Shown here: one piece after another, positions 11,481-23,212 of the stretch
Layout: each line of letters opens with the position of its first letter
Numbering within the stretch: position 1 is the first letter of the stretch
Source: Adenanthera pavonina
Lineage: Eukaryota; Streptophyta; Magnoliopsida; Fabales; Fabaceae
Assembly: GCA_026686845.1 (NCBI GenBank)
Contig: JAIVEN010000023.1
Location: 13,534,001 to 13,598,000 of the forward strand
DNA length: 64,000 bases
Reading direction: 5' to 3'
Notes under the pieces: generated by a model
What the model was told of the DNA's origin: nothing
Database searches by the model: none
The model's input: the letters and a program-made list of their open reading frames with translations, nothing else
Program-made: the position numbers and the translations under genes

Positions 11481-12872
11481 ATGGTGCGAACCAGGAGCAG
11501 TGCGGGTGCAGGAGAATAACACCACGAAGACAGGACTTCTTTGGAGGACCATCCTGTCATTCGGGCAATGCGTGAGGAGATGGAAGCATTAAGAAAGGAG
11601 AATGAGGAGATGCGTGAGAGGAATAGGCAATTGGAGCAAGAACGCTATCATGAAGATACTTCTCCTCCTCGAGGAGGGGAACGGGGAAATACCAACAGGG
11701 ATACTCAGTGGTCGCATCAGGAGGCAAGTCGACGTGAGGAAACATACCATTCAGAGACGAACATTGAAAATTGGCGAAGGGATAAGCAGGCCATCCGGAG
11801 GCATCCGTTCGTTGATGGCATCATGGAGACGCCATTGCCAAAAGGATGGAAGGGCTTAAACCTGGAAAGGTATGATGGTACTACCGATCCTGATGAGCAT
11901 GTGGATGCGTATGTCACGCAGGTAAATCTGTTCACGAATGAGGATGCAGTTTTGTGTAGGGTCTTCCCTACCTCTTTGAAAGAAGCAGCTTTGAGTTGGT
12001 ACACTCGGCTCCCACCGCGATCTATCGATTGCTTTGAAACCTTGATAAAAAAATTTAGCGCGCAGTATGCTACCAGCCGACCCCACCAGCTCACCTCGGC
12101 TGCATTGGTGAACTTACGCCAAGAGAAGGATGAGTCCTTAAGAAGTTTTATGGAGCGTTTCTCATCAGTCTCGGTAAAAATATGAGATCTAAACCCTGAA
12201 GTGGCAATGCACACGATGCTGATGGCCCTCAAGCCAGGACCGTTCGTTGATCATTTATGTCGGAAGCCACCTGTTAACATGGATGAACTTAGAAATCGTG
12301 CAGCCGGATACATACAAATGGAGGAAGTGTCCAAGTTCAGAAATAAAGTCAGGACCGATCTGGATAGGCGGACGGAGTCAAATAATCGAGGAAGTATAAG
12401 GCCGATGTTAGAAAAGGGAAAGTTTAAAAGAGAAGGAACTAGTCGAGGGCCGAAGTATGACCTTTACACTCCGCTAAACGCTCACCGAGCTCGAATTCTG
12501 GAAGAAGCGTGCAATACTGAATTGATACGGCTCCCACCTCCCGGACAAACCCTAGAAACGGAAGATCAATCAAAACATTGCAGGTACCATCGTAATTATG
12601 GGCACACCACGGAGGAGTGCTGGACGCTACGGGATAAGATTGAGGAATTAATTCAGGCCGGGCATCTCGGCAACTTTGTACAAAGAAATCGTGGTAATCA
12701 TCAACCCTATAATGGACGAGGACGCGGTAGAGGTCAGCCCCGAGATCCAGAAAGGCCTCAACGGCCAAATGAGGAAAGAAGACAACCCGACGACACTCAA
12801 AACAAGGAGGAAAACAGAATAAAAGGGGTAATCAATACTATAGCAGGCGGGTTTGCTGGGGGAGTCGGATAG
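11481..12872 (+). pseudogene. Retrotransposon gag, with premature stops
   Basis: Structural polyprotein of the Tat element. The frame opens at an ATG 50 bases after the LTR. A coiled-coil-like segment rich in E, K and R comes first, then a Retrotrans_gag core (about 11800-12180) and a zinc knuckle of the C-X2-H-X4-H-X4-C form near 12580-12625 (CRYHRNYGHTTEEC), followed by an RGRGRG-like basic tail at about 12710. In-frame stops interrupt it at 11517-11519 (TAA) and 12183-12185 (TGA), and it ends at TAG 12870-12872. The protease that follows is in another frame. Gag normally packages the RNA into virus-like particles in the cytoplasm. This copy could not make a full product. Confidence 0.9.
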
Positions 12873-12883
12873 TAAATGCGACA

Positions 12884-15800
12884 ATGCACCGAGCGCCCCG
12901 AAGTTCTCGTCCCATCACCTTCTTGGATGAGGACTTCGAAGGAGTCGATCCTAATCAGGATGACCCTGTGGTGGTTTCGGTAGAAGTGGCGAATTACGTT
13001 GTAAGAAAGACGTTGATAGATCAAGGGAGCTCGGCGGATATCTTGTATTATACCACTTTCTAGAAGCTCGGGATACCCGACGAGATGATCAAGCCTTATC
13101 ACGATCAGCTGGTTGGCTTCGCAGGAGAACAGGTTCATACCCGAGGATATGTGGAGTTGTTGACCACTTTCAGGGGAGACATTGGGTCAAGGACCATCAT
13201 GATCAGGTACCTTATTATTGATGCAATAACTTCTTATAATATCTTGATAGGTCGACCGGCGTTAAACGAGCTCGGCGCCGTGGTCTCCACTTCACACCTC
13301 ATGATGAAGTTTTCCTCGGTTACTGGGGATATAATTGCAATGAAGGCTGATCAGAAGGTGGCAAGACAATGCTATGTAGATAATCTAAAAGTCACCAGGA
13401 GAGGGGTAGTCGGTAGTGGTACACAGACGAAGAAAGATACCACATCAGTAAATTTGGAGGAGCTTGATCCCCGACTTGATGTACAGGACCAAAGGCCAAG
13501 ACCCATTGAAGAATTACAGAAATTTCAGCTCGTCGGTGAAGATTGGTGCACTAATCTTGGAAGTCAACTCAGAGGAGAAACAAAGGAGCAGATAACAAGG
13601 ATGTTGAAAGACAATGCTGATCTGTTAGCATGGACTTCGTCAGACATGCCGGGAATTGATCCAAATTTTCTATGCCACAAACTGGCGGTATACCCTGAAG
13701 CTAAGCCGATAGCGCAAAGGAAGAGGCGGGTAGGCGAGGAAAGGCGGAAGGCAATGAGGGAAGAAACGGTAAAGCTGATTGATGCTGGGTTCATCCGAGA
13801 AATTGAATATACAACATGGTTGGCCAATGTGGTGCTCGTTAAAAAGGCTAATGGAAGGTGGAGAATGTGCACAGACTACACCGACCTAAATAAGTCATGC
13901 CTGAAAGATACATATCCCCTCCCCAGCATAGATCGGCTTGTAGATGGAGCGTCAGGCTGTGACTTACTCGGCTTTCTGGATGCTTACTCCGGGTATAATC
14001 AGATAAGGATGTACCCCCCTGATGAGGAGAAAACCGCTTTCATGACTGAGAACGCTAACTATTGCTATCAGGTGATGCCGTTCGGACTGAAGAATGCTGG
14101 GGCTACTTACCAGCGGTTGATGGATAAAATATTTCAGGAATAGATCGGGAGGAACCTGAAAGTATATGTTGACGATATGGTAGTGAAGTCCGAAGATCCC
14201 TCCAAGCATGCTGCCGACCTTGGCGAGGTGTTCGGAAGAATACGGAAGTACAACATGAGGTTAAATCCTGAGAAGTGCGTATTCGGAGTCAACGGGGGAA
14301 AATTCTTAGGATTCATGCTAACACATCGAGGTATTGAAGCCAATCCTAATAAATGCCGAGCTATTATTGACATGAGAAGCCCTCAAAACATAAAAGAAGT
14401 GCAGAAACTGACAGGACGATTAGCATCACTATCTCGCTTCATACCGAGGTTAGCGGAGAAAGCTAGGCCGTTCTTTAAGTTACTCAAGAAGGCTAAGCGG
14501 TATGAGTGGAGTGAGGAATGTGAGCAAGCGTTTCAGAGTTTCAAAGGCTTCTTTTCGGCACCTCCGATCCTTAATCAGCCGGTTCCTAACAAAGAGTTGC
14601 TGCTGTATATGTCGGTGACCGAACATGCAATTAGCTCGGTGATGGTGCAGGAAATAGGCAAGCAGCAAATACCAGTATATTTTATCAGCCGAGTATTGCA
14701 CAACGCAGAATCAAGGTATCAGACTATTGAAAAGTTAGCTCTGGCTCTGGTCATCTCGGCGAGAAGATTGCGACCTTATTTCCAAAGTCATGAGGTTGTT
14801 GTAAAAACTGATCATCCCGTAAAGCAGGTCTTGAGGAAACCTGAGTTGGCAGGCCGAATGATCTCGTGGTCAGTCGAGTTGTCAGAGTTCGGTATAAGAT
14901 ATGAGTCAAGAGGGCCAATTAAGGCGCAATGTCTATCTGATTTTGTTGCCGAACTTACCCCACCTGAAAATTACAAAGACGGGGATCAATGGATACTTTA
15001 TGTGGATGGCTCATCCAATACCAAGGGGAGTGGAGCGAGAATCATTTTGGAAGGCCTCAGAGGGATAACTTTGGAGCAGTCTCTTAAGATCGACTTCCCG
15101 GTCACTAATAACCAGGCCGAGTATGAAGCTCTAATTGCGGGGTTAAATCTAGCTAGAGAGGTGGGAGCGAGCCGGGTAAGATGTCGGAGTGATTCACAGC
15201 TGGTTTCTGAACAAGTCTCGGGAGCTTACCAAGCCAAAGACCCACAATTGGTAAAATATTTGAACAAGGTGAAACACTTGGTTGAATGCTTTGATGAATT
15301 CGCGATTGAGCACATTCCAAGAGAAGAAAACTCTCGAGCTGATTTGTTGTCCAGATTGGCTAACGTCAAAAGGCTCGGGCAGCATGAGACGATCATCAGG
15401 GAGACCATATATCAGCCTAGTGTTGATCTTGAGGAGGTTATGGTCGGAAGTAGCCCGGACCAGAACTGGATGACCCCTATTTGGAACTATCTGGCCGAAG
15501 GGACTTTGTCCAACGACCAGAACGAAGCAAGGAGATTGAAGCTGAAGTCCTCCCATTACATAATAATGGGAAAGGACTTGTACATGCGAGGATTCTCAAC
15601 CCCCCTATTAAAGTGCCTTACTCCTGAACAGGCGAAATATGTTATGAGCGAAATCCATGAAGGAGTGTGTGGGATGCATACTGGTGGAAGATCTATGGCA
15701 GTGAGAGTAATTCGGGCTGGCTATTATTGGCCCACTATGCGAGCTGATTGCACCGAGTATAGTAAGAAGTGTACTGAGTGCCAAAAGTTTGGCAGTCTAC

Positions 15801-16702
15801 GCCATGCACCGCCGGAAGAATTGCACACACTGACATCTCCGTGGCCATTCATGGTCTGGGGAATGGATATTCTCGAACCTTTTCCGATGGGAAAAGGGCA
15901 GGTCAAGTTCTTAATAGTTGGCATAGACTATTTCACTAAATGGATTGAGGCGGAATCATTAGCTAAGATCACGGCATAACAAGTACAGAAATTTGTATGG
16001 AGGAATATTGTCTGTCGGTATGGGATTCCTCACTCGGTGGTTACTAATAATGGGAGGCAGTTTGTTGATGGAAACCTGAAGCAATTCTATGAACAGCTTG
16101 GTATTAAGCATCGAGTGTCTTCGGTCGAGCATCCTCAAACAAATGGACAGGCAGAAGCAGCGAACAAGGTTATCCTTGGGGAACTCAAGAAGAGATTGGG
16201 AAGAGCAAAGGGGGCCTGGGCCGAAGAATTATCGAGCATCCTCTGGGCTTATCATTGCACGCCTCAGTCAAGCACCAAGGAAACTCCTTTTAGGTTGACC
16301 TTTGGAGCTGATGCAATGATCCCGGTGGAAGTAGGAGAGCTGTCCTTTAGGTGAACACTTCTTGACCAACATACGAACCAGGACAATATGGAAGTCGAAC
16401 TAGATCTATCAGAGGAGGTCAGGGAAAATGCACGTATACAAGAACAGGCTTGTAAGCAAAGAGCGGCTCGGCGTTATAATTCTCGACTTAAACCAAGGAG
16501 TTTTGATCGTGGAGATCTTGTTTGGAGAAAGCAGAGTGAAGCAAGGAAGAACATCGGCGAGGGAAAGCTAGCTGCGAACTGGGAAGGGCCTTACCGAGTT
16601 ACTGAAGCGTTGGGCAATGGAGCATATAGATTAGAAAAGTTGTCAGGGGAAGCAATTCCTAGGACATGGAATGCTTCTCACCTCAAAATTTATTTCAGTT
16701 AG
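12884..16702 (+). pseudogene. Retrotransposon pol (PR-RT-RNH-aRNH-INT), with premature stops
   Basis: All parts lie in one frame, which differs from gag. The aspartic protease motif DQGSSAD has its catalytic Asp at 13019-13021. Reverse transcriptase follows, with the YVDD motif at 14165-14176. A degenerate first RNase H lies near 14590-14950. An archaeal-type RNase H starts with YVDG (Asp at 15005-15007) and continues through QAEYEAL and RSDSQL. Integrase has an HHCC zinc domain around 15655-15790, first DDE Asp at 15866-15868 and Glu at 16154-16156. The middle acidic position (16046-16048) encodes Asn, where the family has Asp. In-frame stops lie at 13061 (TAG), 14141 (TAG), 15977 (TAA) and 16352 (TGA). 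The C-terminal tail ends at 16702 with no chromodomain. Normally this polyprotein performs reverse transcription and integration; this copy is inactive. Confidence 0.93.
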
Positions 16703-16860
16703 TTGATGTATACAAAGAAGGCGGTATACTCTTTTTCCTAACTTGGTCTTTTGTCCCAAAGGATATGCAAAAAAGGGTTTTGGCCGAGAAGGTTTTAACG
16801 AAGCACGCCTACCTACTTTAATAAAGGAAATTCTTTGTCATGATTTCATTCATTTTAAGC

Positions 16861-17395
16861 CTCGGTCAAGTATGAACCGAGAGAAACAGAATTATATCTC
16901 GGTCAAGTATGAATCGAGGGATTGAAACCCGGTCAAGTGTGAACCGAGGTCTCCAGTTAAAATTCGGTCAAGTATGAACCGGGCATTCGAATTATACTTG
17001 GTCAAGTTTGAACCAAAAATTTGTTAAAAACTCGGTCAATTATGAGTCGAAGTCTCCAGTTAAAATTCGGTCAAGTATGAACCGGGCATTCGAATTATAC
17101 TTGGTCAAGTTTGAACCAAAAATTTGTTAAAATCTCGATCAAGTATGAATCGAGGGATTGAAACCCGGTCAAGTGTGAACCGAGGTCTCCAGTTAAAATT
17201 TGGTCAAGTATTAACCAAAAATTTGTTAAAAACTCGGTCAATTATAAATCGAGGTCTCCAGTTAAAACTCGGTCAAGTATGAATCGAGGAAGTGAAACTT
17301 GGTCAAGTATGAACCGAGGTCTCCAATTAAAATTCGGTCAAGTATGAACCAAGAGGCTGAATTAAATGTTAGTCAAGATCGAACTGAGAGATGAT
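16861..17395 (+). repeat. Array of about 16 hairpin-forming repeats in the retrotransposon 3' region
   Basis: Each unit contains an inverted motif, CTCGGT-caagtatga-ACCGAG, capable of a 6-bp stem with a 9-base loop. Copies start near 16861, 16898, 16928, 16963, 16998, 17031, 17066, 17099, 17133, 17164, 17199, 17232, 17268, 17298, 17333 and 17369, about 34 bases apart on average. Several copies vary in both arms together (CTCGAT with ATCGAG; TTGGT with ACCAA), keeping the pairing. Longer blocks of about 100 bp also recur (16963-17060 against 17066-17150), showing expansion by unequal exchange. The array lies between the pol end and the antisense gene. Tat-group elements are known to have a hypervariable 3' region with tandem repeats. 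Confidence 0.9.
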
Positions 17396-17520
17396 GTTAA
17401 ATGTAGACAAAAAAAAAATTGAACGCGGTCAGAAAAGAAAGACTGTTATCATTAATTAGAAACAATTCTGAGTAAAAAATAAATAGACAATCAATGAGGT
17501 GGGCAGTTTGCTTTTTAGTT

Positions 17521-19437
17521 CTACAATTCCTCCTCATCAACAAGCACACCATCTTTGACGTCTTTATTTACATCAAATGCCGAGAGCTCAATTTTCGGCA
17601 GGAAGAGATGCACCTGACGAAGTGCTTTATGGAAGCCTTCTACATGCTCTTTCATTATTTGTTGAACGGCTTCCTTAACGTCAGCCTCGAGCTCGGCCTG
17701 TTTCTTCCTCGCTTGTTCCAAATCCTGTTGCAAATTAGCAGCGAGGGCCAAGGACTCGGCTTCAGCGTTCCTTGCCCAAGTAACCTCAGCCGTCAGGGCA
17801 TCCCGCTCCTTCTCGAATGCTTGCACTTTTATCTCGGCACCAGCAAGGGATCCTTTCAGCTCCTCCACTTGCAGAAGGAGAGCTGCTTGAGACTTTGAAG
17901 CCTCGGCGAGTTCTGAAGAAGCCTTGTCTTTTGCATTGGTTGCTTCCAGAAGCTCGGCCTTAGCAGCTTTCAGTCGAAGATCACTCTCCTCAAACTCCTC
18001 CCCACAGAGCGAGGCCAAAACAGCCTTGGGACCCAATCATTGCAAAGCTTCCTTGTCCCCGACTTCCTGGATGCCGCTCCCAAAAAACCTGGCAATGTTC
18101 GGGTCAGTGCTCGAAGGAGAGCATCTAACGGGAGACGGCAGAAGAGGTGAGCGAATTGAAGAAACAGGCTCCTCGTCGGTGGTCGGAAGTCGAGCGCGTT
18201 TGCTTGGGGGGCTGTGTGGAGAGGAGGTGATCTCAACAACTTCCGTTGTCGTCATTATCTCGGCACGTCCTCTATCCTCTTTATCAGGGCGAGTCTGCAG
18301 GTTCTCGGTAGAAGGTCCTGCTGATGGGGCCATGTTCTTTATTGATCGCCAGTTGAATTTCCCCATCATCACTGCAGAGTAGAAAGTATATATTAAAAAC
18401 TAAGACAAGTATGGCAGCAGAAGAAAAAAGAAACTTGGCACTCATGTGAAAGATCTTTATTAGGAGTTGAAGAATAAGGGAGCCTAAGTAAGATTTTGCA
18501 GTTCAAGGGGCGAGGTAATTTATTTAACTTGTCGACATCCACTTTTTCGAATGCCGACATATCCTCATAGTACCAAGACTGGAATTTGATCGGAGTTCGA
18601 GTCCAATATAGAGGAAACCTGGGTCGTCCCTCCTCATTGAAAAACATCTCCGAGTAACCCTCGGCTGGGCGCACCTTAAAGAAACTTCCTTTGAAGTCTT
18701 TGTAGGATGAGGTATATGGACTGATTATTCCCCTTTTATTCATACCACTAAGAGAAATCCAGCCGATCTTATTTCCAAATCGGATCTGGTAGTAGTAGAG
18801 AAATTTTGGAGCGGCCGGTGTCATGTTCAATTTTCTGCACAGGACTTCGAAAGCCTTTTAAAAACGCCCAGCTGTTGGGATGAAGCTGAGTCGGAGCGAC
18901 ATTCAACACCCTTAAAACAGCGCACTCAAACTCCGAGAAAGGAAGGCCAACTCCCAGCGACTCAAATAATGTTTTATACATATAAGTAAAATGTGTTTGC
19001 CCTCGTTGCGCCGACATAAAAACGTGCTCATCTTCTGTACACGGCTCGGCAATCACGGCCTCCTCTGTTTGTATGCTAGACAGAGAGATGGATTTCCTCA
19101 TTTCCATGATCGACTCAGTAGTCCGAAATCTAGAGTGGTAAGATCCAACTTCTCCCTTAACCCAATAATATCCCGGAAGTTGAATGTCAAGAACTGGATC
19201 TTTTTGAACCCTTGAAATGATTTTTTGCGGGTTTGGTACGGTTACTTGCACAGCAGTAGCCGAAGATGAAGCTTCTCTTTCAGTCGGGAGGTCGGCCAAA
19301 CGAAAATTCAGCTCCACGCTGGGAAAGGAAGAGTTTGACGGTGAAGGATCTTCTCCGATACCCATAACCTCCCTCTCAACCAGGATTCGATGAGGGGACG
19401 ACCCAGCCGACGTCTCAGATCCTCGGCTTGAACTCAT
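17521..19437 (-). pseudogene. Antisense accessory gene of the Tat element (Transposase_28-like plus coiled coil)
   Basis: This gene reads opposite to gag-pol. The N-terminal part (19437 down to about 18855) runs through a segment containing FECAVLRVLNVAPTQLHPNS, then changes frame near 18854 by what looks like one extra base. It continues (FLYYYQIRFG) to about 18430. This region resembles the plant 'putative gypsy type transposon' domain (Pfam Transposase_28). A splice-like break follows (about 18371-18431). Next is a low-complexity S/P/R segment, a TGA at 18037-18039, then a strong heptad coiled coil (about 17610-17980), an EHVEGFHKALRQV-type end and an acidic tail. Such antisense ORFs recur in Tat elements; their function is unknown. 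This copy is broken by a frameshift and a stop. The exact exon borders are not resolved. Confidence 0.75.
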
Positions 19438-19899
19438 AATGATTGGGAAAAATATGGAATAGAGCGTAGAAACTGAGAAAAGGGGAAGGATAGAAGAGGG
19501 CGTACCTGGAAAAATGACGAAAAGGGCGAGAAAAAGGAGGTTAGAGACGACGGAAAGATTCAGAAGGAACGAAAAGCAAATGAAGTTTAAAGTGAAAGGA
19601 TGAACACTCGAGTCCTACACGTATATTGTGAAACCCCTCCTCGAAACAAGCAATTTAATCATGACATTGGGCAACAAATCGTCACCATTGGGGAACGTGC
19701 TCCAACTGACGAAAAGACGCAGCATTAAATAACGCCGTGTGTAACCGTACGTATAAGTGCATTACCGTCTCAGAAACCGAAACGTCAAGGAGCCTTAGGG
19801 AAGGTTATCGAATCCCTCGGATACTGAAACGGTTCAAAATTCAAAAATCAGTCTTTAGTTGGTCACGTGATCCAGAGCCTTTTCTTCCAAATCGGACTC

Positions 19900-19916
19900 G
19901 AGGCTCGGGGGGCTAG
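19900..19916 (+). other. Polypurine tract region before right LTR
   Basis: The purine-rich, G-heavy stretch gaggctcggggggctag abuts the right LTR at the position where the plus-strand primer of an LTR element lies. Confidence 0.7.
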
Positions 19917-20423
19917 TGTGCTGGCCGGGATGAGAAGGCCGAGCTTACAAGTCCGAGGTAGATAAACGCCCATTTAATGTACCACTCTCTGGGCTCATAT
20001 ACACCGAGCTTAAGCGCAACGATCCAAGTATTACATCGGTTATCAAGTGGTAAGCCCGAGTAATTGTACGACCAAATGATCGTACGATTAAATAATATCT
20101 CGGCCATAGGACCAACTACGGGTTTCTCTACAAAAATTGTGTTGCTCCGAAAATACCCGACTAGGAGTAACGGTTATGAGAACAATAACCATTACGGAAT
20201 CATAACTGAAGGACGAAAAATCAGGGATCAAGCAAAAAGAGTGCGATACTCCATAATGATTATTTATGAAATATCCCGATAAACAAGGGGTGAGAGGGAG
20301 AAGACGGTTACACCTTAACGGTCAGGAGAAGGTCAATAAAAAGGGGGCAAGAAGAAGCGTAAAAAGAGAGAGCACTGCACACTGTAAAAGAGGAATAGTC
20401 TATCTCGACTTTTTGACGGAACA
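19917..20423 (+). repeat. Right LTR (507 bp)
   Basis: It pairs with 10924-11430 at identical length, starts tgtgctggcc and ends gacggaaca. Seven transitions separate the pair and there are no gaps. Confidence 0.96.
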
Positions 20424-20428
20424 TGTTC
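20424..20428 (+). repeat. Target-site duplication (right copy), TGTTC
   Basis: It matches 10919-10923 exactly. Confidence 0.97.
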
Positions 20429-22754
20429 ATTTTCAATATTCAATATATAACATAGGTTGAAGCTAGTTATGCACTCGTACAATACATAGGATCCTCCAAA
20501 AATATTGTCATAGTACAATGAATTACATCGATCATATATCTATAAATAAAAAAAAAACTACCTCTAAGTATGAATATATATTATTGAAAACCTCCTTATA
20601 AAAAACATACTGAACATTTGTAACCAATCATTTTATTCAAAAAACGATTTTGATTAAATTTAAATGATTAATTTTTTAGAATAATTTTATTACAATAGTA
20701 AATTGAGAACTAATAGAATTTAAATCAATTTAATCAATCAATTGCATAATTTAGCTAAAAAATCATTATTAATAATATATAATATGATGGATATAAAAAT
20801 ATTTAGACTTTAATTCAAACCCCAAAACTTAAATTTATTTGATGAAAATAGACCGAAACCTTAATTAATTGATTCAAATTTATTAGAAAACCTAAATTTA
20901 GTTTAGTTTATTGGTCTTTTTAATTCATAATTTTTAAAGTTTAATTTAATTATAACCAAAAAATTGAAAATAATGAAATTTAACTTAATTTTTTAAGTTT
21001 TATTTTTTTTTTCTTATGAAAAATGTAGGTTTTTATTAATACTATTTAAGCGTACTTTATCTATTTTCTTATTTTAGTTGATTTATTTTAGAAAATTGGA
21101 ATAATCACTTTTCACACTTAGTTTTAAAGCTTCAATGGGCGTAGGAGAACCTTCATTCTTTTCCCCATAGATGACATAGAAATTAAGAAAGATAGTAAGA
21201 AAAAGAAAGAATAAAATAAAACTTGTTGTCATGTTATGTGTGTTGGATGAATTCAAAATTTCTTTATAGATGTGGACATGGACATATTTAGAATTTCCAT
21301 ATTTGGTCAATGCAGATATCAAGTTCAATGAGAATTACCTCAACAGGTGCCATAAAAATTAGTGGGTTTAAAATTTTTAAAATATTAATTAAATAAGTAA
21401 ATTATATTTGACATTTCTCATAATTTATTAATGGGTGTATCAAACTTTTAAAATCTAAATTCTGACTTATTCTTAATTTGTTTTCTTAAGAATTTTTATA
21501 TCTAACATATTATATGTACAAAATTTCTTGCATTGGCTCTTTTACATAAGTTCATAAATTATACACCGAAACATGTCATTGATCTCTTAATTTATAGATC
21601 ATGAATGAAAAATTAAGAGGAAAGTTTGGGCAAGTGAAGACGTTTCTCTGAGAATAATAACGCATTAATTCGTTAGGTCATTATAGCTACTAGGGCATGT
21701 CATCAGATTTTTGGTTTAGTTTGATCTAAAAACCAAATAAATTGAAAATAAAAATGATAATAAAAAAATAACCTAACCAAACTGAAATGCTGGAAAAAGC
21801 CGAACTGAATTGAACCAACGAAATATTTTTGTTAGTTTCAGTTTTTGTGATTCAATTTGGAATTATGATTAAAGTAAATAGCACATATCATGAGGAAAAA
21901 TCTAAAAGCTTCCAATACATTCAAAAATATGTAAAGGCTTGCAAAACATAAACAAAAATAGAATTATATATATTTCAAATATTCCATTCAAATTAGGCAA
22001 CATTAAAAATTAGTCACATATAAAAAATACTATAAATCCATAATAGTATTAATTTCAATAACAATATCATTCATAATAATATTTATGATATTGAATTAAA
22101 AAATAACATTAAAAATCTAAATCCATTAATAAAAAGGGCTAAGAAAATTATAAAGAAAATTAAAAATACTACACATCTTAATCTTATATAATCTCTAAAA
22201 GCCTAACATTATAATAAATGAAGTAAACAATAACAGTAAAATAGAAAAAATAAAAAATTCGGTTAGTTCAATCTAAATTCAACTTAATTTGGTTCTTTGG
22301 TTTTAATTAAAGTAATATTTATTTAATGGCTATCAAATTAAAATTACATAATCCCAAAATTATCTCATAACGGAACATGTGAGTAAAACAAAATAATTTA
22401 TAAGTAATATCTTAATCAAGTAATATCCCAGTGAAGTATATCATATAACTGTAAAAAAAAAATTCAAGGGACAAATGACGAACACCCCGCATGATTATAA
22501 TTTAAAATTTTATTAATTCATCACAAAATTATCATAACCAAATATTTGGTGTGATTTCCAAGGTAAAAATTGAATATTGAATATGATAAAGACTTTTATG
22601 TCACTATATCATATTCTTTAATTTTCTATATACTTTTTTTATAATAATAATTTATAAAACTTGTAGTGCCCTATTTATTCTTTGTCAGATTACACTATTG
22701 ATGGACATTAAATAATTAATTTTATATAACTTGAATCTATTGACCTATTTTCCG
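20429..22754. other. Gene-free, very AT-rich region
   Basis: No gene or defined repeat was recognised. Short ORFs here are AT-driven. Confidence 0.55.
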
Positions 22755-22855
22755 TAGGGCTGTTCAATTGGGCCTGTGCGCCGATTGGTCCGGTGTGACT
22801 CGATCATTTCGGGTAAAGGTGATACACAACCCGTCCCGACCCGTGAACACCCCTA
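22755..22855. mobile_element. Short hAT-like MITE (about 100 bp)
   Basis: It starts TAGGGCTGTTCAATTG and ends TGAACACCCCTA, an imperfect inverted pair of the TAGGGNTGT type often found on plant hAT-derived elements. The interior is GC-rich with 'gtccggtgtg' and 'cccgacccg' motifs. The flanking 8-mers match poorly, so the insertion signature is eroded. Confidence 0.45.
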
Positions 22856-23027
22856 ATTCTCGACTAGGCAGGAAATTAACGTTACCATTAATTGAATGAA
22901 AATATAACAATTTAACCCCTATAATGGCACTTACAAATAACATTGGATTTATAATATAACATTATACCAGTGATTTCAAGAATGAACAAATTGGTGCAAA
23001 CAACAGATGCCACATGGCGTAAAATTA

Positions 23028-23212
23028 GGGCTGTGCACTAACCCAGACAACCCGGACCAGCCCAGTTCAATCGGGTCGGGTTAGGCTAGTTCAAAATTGA
23101 CATCGGGGAGAAAGGGTCAAAATTTCAGGTTATTTTACACCGGTCCGGTCCGGGTTACGAGTGAGATATTCGGTCCCAAAATACCCGGTCCAATTAACCC
23201 ATGCATTAATAT
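23028..23212. mobile_element. Truncated hAT-like terminal sequence
   Basis: Begins tagggctgtgcactaaccc, like the 22755 and 45288 elements, with 'acccggaccagccc' and 'cggtccggtccgggtt' GC-rich palindromic text. The right end near 'aattaacccatgca' appears to stop short of the expected complement. It could be the left end of the element that carried the transposase gene at 24.6 kb, but no matching right end was found downstream. Confidence 0.35.

Larger units (their letters stand above)
10924..20423 (+). mobile_element. Full-length Tat-lineage Ty3 LTR retrotransposon (9.5 kb)
   Basis: The element is bounded by two 507-bp LTRs that start TG and end CA, flanked by the 5-bp duplication TGTTC. The internal order is primer-binding site, gag, protease, reverse transcriptase, first RNase H, archaeal-type second RNase H, integrase, hairpin-repeat array, antisense ORF, polypurine tract. 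An extra archaeal-type RNase H and a long 3' region with an antisense ORF are hallmarks of the Tat group (Ogre, Retand, Grande relatives). No chromodomain is seen. The two LTRs differ at 7 of 507 positions by my count, all transitions, so insertion is fairly recent. Several in-frame stops and a frame change make it non-autonomous. Confidence 0.95.

Noticed and set aside
11541..11543. Gag start at 11541
   Set aside because: The base triplet there is TTG. The true ATG in the same frame is at 11481, followed by an in-frame TAA at 11517.
16861..17395. Possible CRISPR-like array
   Set aside because: Regular spacing and palindromic units resemble one, but this is plant nuclear DNA inside a retrotransposon. 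The intervals are themselves repeated rather than unique spacers.
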